From contig NC_061510.1 of the NCBI RefSeq assembly GCF_022539505.1, forward strand, positions 396,658,249 to 396,722,248: DNA of 64,000 nucleotides, read 5' to 3'. The notes beneath the pieces were generated by a model. That model made no database searches, was not told the origin of the DNA, and saw only the letters and a program-made list of their open reading frames with translations. This stretch comes from Lolium rigidum (Eukaryota > Streptophyta > Magnoliopsida > Poales > Poaceae). Shown piece after piece: positions 57,555 to 64,000 of this stretch. How positions within the stretch are numbered: the stretch's first letter is position 1; the number at the start of each line of letters is the position of its first letter. The translations under genes and the position numbers were made by a program.

Positions 57555-58908
57555 GGTTTGTCCCGAGTGGGCCGAGTAGCATAGGGAGGCATGGGAGGAT
57601 CTGATTAGGGCGAGGTGGCTCAGGGAGGACGAGGAGTTTGCAGCCATGTCGAGGCGTAACATGGAGAACCGAGGCACCGGTGGCACACACTGCGCGGGAA
57701 ATCGCGACTACACCCGCTACAAGGGGAAAAAGGTATGTATATACATGGAACGACCTTCTTTCATTTCCCGTCATGTTACATTTGTGGTACGCATAACTTT
57801 TCTTTTCGCGATGCAGGTGGCCGAGGCAGCACCTGGGGTGGTGCTTCATGATGCGGACAAAGAAGAAGCCCAATCCCGCATTGCCTCAGCCACAGTACTA
57901 CGGCAATGCCAAGGCCGCCAAGGAGGACTACTCGCGACATGGTCAAGTCTCGTCACCCCGAGGTGGATGACCCCTTGAGCATTCCGGTTGACGAGGAGTC
58001 GTTGGTCCCGTCGGGGCGCGGGCGTCCGCATGGCCGTTACCCCTTTCTCGAATAAGGCGGTCAAGCCTACCCCAGCCCACGAGCTACACGCGTCTCAAGC
58101 ATACCCTCACCGCCGACAGCCCCCAGCCTCATCCACGGCCTCGCTCGTCCACCCGCCTACGATGTAAGTTTTCCTCATTTTCATCCTCTTTCCGGTTTTC
58201 CTTCCTACATGGCTAAGTGTTGACGAGATTCATTGTTTCTGAAATTGTAGCCCGAGATCGAGGCGGCCTTCGAAGCCCGTAATGAAGCGTATCGCAGGCC
58301 GCCGCGCGGTGGAATAGGCGGAATACGGCCTACATGGCATATATAGGAGTAAGTCCGAATCTTTCTTCTCGCAAGTAGATGACAAGTCTCGGCTTGATGC
58401 TTTATTTCTGCAAAGCCTAACTTGTAACCTATCTTGCAGGAAATGATGATCTCTATGTCTATCGGTACACCGCCACCGGCTCGAGTTACCGTGGCGGGGG
58501 ACATGCCTATCATGCCATCGAAGGCAGCTTCGCCGCGACTTACTACGGATCCACACCGGAGGTAAGTTCTTTGCCAAACCGGTAGTTACCACTTTCCTTT
58601 GCCTCGCAAGTTGCTAACATGTAGGGAACACGTAGGGAACGGGATGGTCCGGGAACCGGGCATCGCCGGGTGGGCGCGAGGTCACACCGGTTCATGAAGG
58701 TGGTCGGTCTCCCGGGCGTTCTGCCGGTGCCTCTCCGCCGACTACTCCCGGGACTACTCCCGGTGCCTCTCCGTCGACTTCTCCTCGGGCGTAGCACCGG
58801 TCCTTCTCCAGGTGGTTCTTCTGCAGCTTCTACCGGAGCGCAACCCCGGGCTGCTCGTTTCGCCAACGATGTGGGCGGACACACCCCGCCCGGGTCCTTC
58901 CTCCGCTA
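57555..58908 (+). pseudogene. Second CACTA ORF (Transposase_24/PF03004-like), decayed exons
   Basis: An acceptor TTTTCAG precedes VCPEWAE-like sequence. SRRNMENRGTGGTHCAGNRDY is the family hallmark, followed by a GTATGT...GCAG intron (57733-57816). Then YYGNAKAAKEDYS, RHPEVDDPL and SGRGRPHGRYPFLE appear in alternating frames. Later exons (58250-58350, 58440-58562, 58625-58908) are separated by GT-AG introns and are Ser/Pro/Gly-rich. Stops and frame changes make it non-functional as written. The intact partner protein is a likely DNA-binding accessory of the transposase. Confidence 0.65.
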
Positions 58909-59154
58909 GTCAGCTTAGAACTAGGATTTGCTTGCTACTACTATGTATTTGGATGACATGGCACTCTCTGCTCTCCGCTTGTATGCTACTATGTGCACCA
59001 TGTATGCTACTATGTGAATTATATGCTATTTTGGTGAATTATGGCGAATTTGGTCGATTTTGGATGAATTTGGATGAATTGGACCTGCTGAACTGCATTG
59101 CAATTGAATTGGAACAGGATTTTGGCTGAAACAGCAAAAAAACAACAAAAAAAA

Positions 59155-59757
59155 TATGGCAGGCCTACGCCGAGGGCAATGCCGTCGGCATAGACCCTGG
59201 CATAGACCATATGGTCAGGTCTATGCCGAGGGGGTTGCCCTCGGCGTAGACGCTGAGCCTGGCCGCGCGCCACGTAGCGTGCATGATCCATGCATATGCC
59301 GAGGGGGTTGCCCTCGGCGTAGACCCCCATCTGGCAGCGCCAGGGCGAGCCACGTCGCCTCTTCTCTCGCAGGATCCATGCATATGCCGAGGGGGTTGCC
59401 CTCGGCGTAGACCCCCATCTGGCAGCGCCAGGGCGAGCCACGTCGCCTCTTCTCTCGCAGGAGCCCTGCCCTGTGCCGAGGGCCAGGCCGTCGGCGTCTC
59501 CGGCCCTCCGTTAACGGCGACGGTGCGACGGTACGTGGTCGCCGAGGGCACGTACGCCGAGGGGTGGACGTGGCTGTCGGCGTATGGCGCGTACGCCGAG
59601 GGCCAGCCGTACGCCGACGGCGTGGCTGCGTACGCCGAGGGAGCTGGACGCCGACGAGGTACACCGAGGGCTGCCGTCGGCGTAGCCTACGCCGAGGGCC
59701 AGGCGTGGATACGCCGAGGGCAGCTGGCCGTCGGCGTCTGAGCCCATTCCTGTAGTG
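59155..59757 (+). repeat. GC-rich terminal region and TIR of CACTA 2
   Basis: More than a dozen TACGCCGAGGG, GCCGTCGGCGTA and TGCCCTCGGCGTAG motifs in both orientations, ending at the TIR. An 88-bp tandem duplication lies at 59285-59372 and 59373-59460. Confidence 0.85.
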
Positions 59758-60137
59758 ATAGCCCCAGCCTCTGCATCCAAAGGATACACACAGCTTTCTT
59801 CTATATTAAATTATTCACAATGTCTTACAAGGAGAATACAAAGATCAACTCGAAGCCTCCTTCCTAGCGGCAACTCGCTATACCTACGATGAAGGGGGAC
59901 CATGAACAAGGTCATACTCCCTGACGGTACACCAACACACATCATCCAAAAAGCAAAACCCTGAGGGTGTGCCATTGCACACATCGCAGAGTTCGCAACC
60001 GCCATCTATCTCGAACCCATCTCCAAGCAAGATCAACGCATTGACCGTGCCAGGCCTGCCGTCGATGTCACCATAACACCAAATAGCTCCACCATCCTGC
60101 CCGCGTCCAGCAATCCTCGCCCGTCTACGATACCCCG
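59758..60137 (-). other. Gene-like fragment of unknown family, cut by element C
   Basis: The minus strand reads an open, low-repeat frame (about 60137-59884) with GAIWCYGDIDGRPG, CELCDVCNGTPSGFCF and VREYDLVHGPP. It has two Cys pairs (CELCDVC) but no family I can name. Element C inserted at its 5' side. It may be a retroelement 3' end or a gene relic. Confidence 0.3.
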
Positions 60138-61722
60138 TGATACGTCTCAAACGTATCTATAATTTCTTATGTTCCATGCTACTTTTATGACAATACTTGA
60201 ATGTTGTATACATACTTTACAAAGATTATTAGACATTTTCTGGCACTAACCTATTAACAAGATGCCGAAGCGCCGACTGTCGTTTTCTGCTGTTTTTGGT
60301 TTCAGAAATCCTAGTAAGAAAATATTCTCGGAATTGGACGAAATCAACGCCTAGGGTCCTATTTTTCCACGAAGCTTCCAGAAGACCGGATGGATAACGA
60401 AGTGGGGCCACGAGGTGGCCAGACAACAGGGCGGCGCGGCCCTAGCCCTGCGGCCCTGTGGTCTGGGCCCCTCGCGTCGCCCCCTGACCTACCCTTCCGC
60501 CTACAAATAGCCTTCGTCGCGAAACCCCCTGGACCGAGAGCCACGATACGGAAAACCTTCCAGAGACGCCGCCGCCGCCAATCCCATCTCGGGGGATTCA
60601 GGAGATCGCCTCCGCACCCTCGCCGGAGAGGGGAATCATCACCGGAGGGGCTCTACATCATCATGCCCGCCTCCGGATTGATGCGTGAGTAGTTCATCCT
60701 TGGACTATGGGTCCATAGCAAGTAACTCAGATGGTTGTCTTCTCCGCTTGTGCTATCATTGTATAGATCTTGTGAGCTGCCTAACATGATCAAGATCATC
60801 TATTTGTAATGCTACATGTTGTGTTTGGTGGGATCCGATGAATCTAGAATATTATGTTAAGTTGATTATCAATCTATCATATATGTGTTGTTTATGTTCT
60901 TGCATGCTCTCCGTTGCTAGTAGAGGCTCCGGCCAAGTTGATACTTGTAACTCCAAGAGGGAGTAATTATGCTCGATAGTGGGTTCATGCCTCCATTGAA
61001 TCTGGGATCGTGACAATAGGTTCTAAGGTTGTGGATATGCTGTTGCTACTAGGGATAAAACATCGATGCTTTGTCTAAGGATATTTGTGTTGATTACATT
61101 ACGCACCATACTTAATGCAATTATCTATTTTTTGCAACTTAATACTGGAGGGGGTGCGGATGCTAACCCGAAGGTGGATTATTTAGGCATAGATGCATGC
61201 TGGATAGCGGTCTATGTACTTTGTCGTAATGCCCTGATTAAATCACATAGTAATCATCGTTGATATGTATTGAATCTTTATTTGTCAATTGCCTACCTGT
61301 AATTTGTTCACCCAGCATGTTAGTTATCTTATTGGAGAGACACCTCTAGTGAACTGTGGACCCCGGTCCATTCTTTTACATCTGAATACATTCTACTGCA
61401 ATTACTGTTTTTACTGTTCTTTGCAAACAAACACCATCTTCCACTCGATACGCTTAATCCTTTGTTTTCAGCAAGCCGGTGAGATTGACAACCTCACTGT
61501 TACGTTGGGGCAAAGTACTTTGATTGTGTTGTGCAGGTTCCACGTTGGCGCCGGTTTCACTGGTGTTGCGCCGCACTACATTCCTCCACCAACAACCTTC
61601 ACGTGCTTCTTGGCTCCTATTGGTTCGATAACCTTGGTTTCTTTCTGAGGGAAAACTTGCTGCCGTGCGCATCACACCTTCCTCTTGGGGTTCCCAACGG
61701 ACGTGTACATCTACGCGCATCA
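60138..61722 (+). repeat. 5' LTR of element C
   Basis: TGATACGTCTCAAACG to GCATCA, 1585 bp, with inverted TGAT/ATCA tips. A TATA-like CTACAAATAG is at 60501-60510. Confidence 0.85.
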
Positions 61723-61733
61723 AGCTAAATTTC

Positions 61734-61751
61734 TGGCACCGTTGCCGGGGA
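61734..61751 (+). promoter_or_regulatory. Primer binding site of element C (tRNA-Asp type)
   Basis: TGGCACCGTTGCCGGGGA, one base from the tRNA-Asp complement, 11 bases after the LTR. Confidence 0.8.
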
Positions 61752-61976
61752 GATCAAGACACGCTGCAAGGGGAGTCTCCACTTCCAATCTATTTACTTA
61801 TTTTTTGTCTTGCTTTACTTTATTTTTATTTACTGTCTTGTTTGCTTCATATCTAAAAACACAAAAAAATTAGTTACTTTACTTTCTGTCTTATTTACTA
61901 GCTCCATATTAAAAACACAAAAAAATTAGTTACTTGTCTTTACTTTATTTGCTTAGTTTACTTTACTACTGTTACA

Positions 61977-63155
61977 ATGGGTACTCCTGAAAATACTAAG
62001 TTGTGTGATTTCACTAGCACAAATAATAATGATTTTATAAGTACTCCTATTGCTCCACCTGCTACTACAGCAAGATTCTATGAAATTAAACCCGCTTTAC
62101 TGAATCTTGTTATGAGAGAGCAATTTTCTGGTGTTAGTACTGATGATGCTCGCTGCCCATCTTAATAATTTTGTTGAACTTTGTGAAATGCAAAAGTATA
62201 AGGATATAGATGGTGATATTATAAAACTGAAATTGTTTCCTTTCTCATTAAGAGGAAGAGCTAAAGATTGGTTGCTTTCTTTGCCTAAAAATAGTATTGA
62301 TTCATAGACTAAGTGTAAAGATGCTTTTATTAGTAAATATTATCCTCCTGCTAAGATTATATCTTTGAGAAGTAGCATAATGAATTTAAACAATTTGATA
62401 ATGAACATGTTGCTCAAGCATGGGAGAAAATGAAATCTTTGGTAAAGAATTGCCCAACCCATGGACTGACTACTTGGATGATCGTCCAAACCTTTTATGC
62501 ATGATTGAATTTTTCCTCGAGGAACCTATTGGATTCAGCTGCTGGAGGTACTTTTATGTCCATCACCCTGGGCGCCGCGACTAAACTACTTGATGATATG
62601 ATGATCAATTACTCTGAATGGCACACTGAAAGAACTCCTCAAGGTAAGAAGGTAAATTCTGTTGAAGAAACCTCTTCTTTGGGTGATAAGATTGATGCTA
62701 TTATGTCTATGCTTGTAAATGATAGATCTCATATTGATCCTAATAATGTTCCTTTAGCTTCATTGGTTGCTCAAGAAGAAAATGTTGATGTGAATTTCAT
62801 TAAGAGTAATAATTTCAACAACTATAGGCCATATCCTTTTAATAATGGTAGTGGTTATGGTAATTCTTATGGTAGATCTGTTTTGCCTAATGAGGAAAAG
62901 ATATTGGAAATTGAAAGAACTACTAAGAGCTTTATGCAATTGCAATATGAGCAAAATCAATTGTTTAATAAAACTATGAATGAACAATCTGCCTTGTTGA
63001 AAAATATAGGAAATCAACTTGAAAATTTGAACGTGAAAATTTCTGGTTTGCAAACTAAACTTACAAATGCTGAAAATCGAATCTCATATATGTCTGAATC
63101 ACAATCTTCTTTAATTAATAAAATGGCTGCTAAACCTGAGGATAATGATACATAA
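61977..63155 (+). pseudogene. gag: gag of element C, broken by frame change and a stop
   Basis: The start is the ATG at 61977 (MGTPENTKLCDF). A frame change near 62150 interrupts STDDA...AHLNNFVELCEMQK. An in-frame TAG lies in NSID-stop-TKCKDAFISKYYPP near 62306. A further frame change near 62385 and a lost AGL before NFSSRNLLDSAAGGTFMS follow. From 62505 a clean 216-codon frame holds the C-terminal gag: LDDMMINYSEWHTER, an Asn-rich stretch and a coiled coil (EERTTKSFMQLQ-type heptads). Gag would build the particle. As in element B, no zinc knuckle was identified. Confidence 0.8.
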
Positions 63156-63329
63156 TTTTCTGCTACAGCAAATGCCATCCAAGTTCGAATTAATTATAAG
63201 ATTAGACTGTTGGCTGAATTGCATGCTAGGTGGGATAGATTACCACCACTAGTAATGTTGATTTTTCACATGTTGCTACACCTCCTACTATCAATGGTAA
63301 AATAATTGGTGTTGGCAATGTTTCTACAC

Positions 63330-64000
63330 TCCTAGTGCAAAGCGTACAAAATTGCCTGAAACTGCTGAAACTGCTGAAATTTTTCAAAATATTGGTGACA
63401 ATGATTCCATTGCTGTAGAACATAATGGTTTAGATTTTGATGATTTTCATATTACTGAAGTTATAAAGTTCTTACAAAAACTTGCTAGAAGTCCCAATGC
63501 TAGTGCTATAAATTTAGCCTTTACAAAACATATTACAAATGCTCTCATTAAAGCTAGGGAAGAGAAATTAAAACTTGAAGCTTCTATTCCTAGGAAGTTA
63601 GAAGATGGTTGGGAGCCCATCATTAAAATGAAATTCAATGACTTTGAGTGTAATGCTTTATGTGATCTTGGTGCAAGTATTTATGTTATGCCTAAAAAGA
63701 TTTATGATATGCTTGACTTGCCACCATTGAAGAATTGTTATTTGGACGTTAATCTTGCCGATAATGTTAAAAAGAAACCTTTGGGGAGGATTGACAATGT
63801 GCGCATTACGGTTAACAATAACCTTGTCCCTGTTGATTTTGTTGTCTTGGATATTGAATGCAATGCATCTTGTCCTATTGTGTTGGGAAGATCTTTTCTT
63901 CGAACCGTTGGTGCTGTTATTGATATGAGAGAAGGTAATATTAAATATCATTTTCCTCTCAAGAAAGGTATGGAACACTTACCTAGAAATAGAATGAAGT
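63330..64000 (+). CDS. Aspartic protease region of element C (runs off window)
   Basis: One frame reads TAEIFQNIGDNDS, FDDFHITEVIKFLQKLA, NALIKAREEKLKLE and then the retropepsin-like part: CNALCDLGAS (active-site D near 63664), MPKKIYDMLDLPPLKNC, VDFVVLDIECNASCPIVLGR and FLRTVGAVIDMREG. It matches element B on the opposite strand at 10611-11057 and 10275-10653. Protease would mature Gag. The frame is open to the window edge, so RT may or may not follow. Confidence 0.75.

Larger units (their letters stand above)
50464..59757 (+). mobile_element. CACTA element 2 (left end lost)
   Basis: Right terminus ATTCCTGTAGTG at 59757, flanked by ATA. Inside, left to right: a ~342-bp repeat array, eroded units, a GCCGTCGGC patch, GC-rich leader, a long inverted repeat, a TNPD-type transposase and a second ORF, then a long GC-rich terminal region. 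The left CACTACAGG end is not seen; element D and the gap lie there. It shares terminus and repeats with CACTA 1. Confidence 0.8.
60138..64000 (+). mobile_element. Element C: Athila-like Gypsy retrotransposon, 5' part
   Basis: LTR (60138-61722), tRNA-Asp primer site, then gag and protease, running off the window. Same family as element B by LTR length and protein sequence. Pol content is beyond the window. Confidence 0.88.

Overview
The window is plant nuclear DNA from a large, transposon-rich grass genome, most probably a Triticeae member (wheat, Aegilops or barley group). The signs are Athila-type Gypsy elements with a tRNA-Asp primer site, CACTA elements whose ends carry GCCGTCGGC-type motifs, Stowaway and Harbinger MITEs, and intron-containing plant genes with GT-AG splice sites. 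Species cannot be fixed from sequence alone. Two runs of 100 N (2254-2353 and 50232-50331) mark assembly gaps, and both touch copies of the same LTR family.

Layout. 1-2253 is the 5' part of a five-exon gene with a Transposase_28 (PF04195) domain, cut by the first gap. 2354-8864 is a non-autonomous LTR element (A) carrying one orphan ORF. 8865-14228 is a related gag-protease element (B) on the opposite strand, fused to A without its own 3' LTR. 14229-17268 holds an AP2-like gene fragment, broken by B, followed by the right end of a CACTA element with ~340-bp subterminal repeats. 17.3-23.8 kb has an 819-bp tandem duplication, a LINE remnant and small MITEs. 24.1-25.5 kb is an intact receptor-like kinase gene. 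25.5-37.0 kb is a decayed tandem array of a ~1.05-kb module that begins in the kinase 3' flank, interrupted by a 4.5-kb Mutator-like element (with an Aux/IAA fragment) and a 1.07-kb hAT element. 37.7-39.2 kb is a Harbinger-like element carrying a broken B3-domain gene. 42.6-43.1 kb is an intact three-exon CYSTM peptide gene. 46.2-48.6 kb is a MATH-BTB gene with a Harbinger MITE in its 5'UTR intron and a lost BACK tail. 50.5-59.8 kb is a second CACTA element with about nine 342-bp repeats, a ~210-bp inverted repeat, and a decayed TNPD-type transposase. 60.1-64.0 kb is the 5' half of another Athila-type element (C).

Best-supported host genes: the kinase (24098-25480), the CYSTM gene (42638-43057) and the MATH-BTB gene (47540-48523, truncated). 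They do not form a pathway; each is an isolated gene between transposons. The most interesting structures are the large hairpin inside the CACTA element (54914-55125), twin RNA stem-loops with matching paired changes in element A (6415-6614), the orphan protein of element A, the Aux/IAA and B3 gene pieces carried inside DNA transposons, and the two CACTA arrays built from one repeat unit in opposite orientation.

Many frameshifts in the transposon ORFs, and many differences between repeat copies, fall at CAG/CTG sites. Some of the apparent decay could therefore be systematic sequence error rather than mutation.
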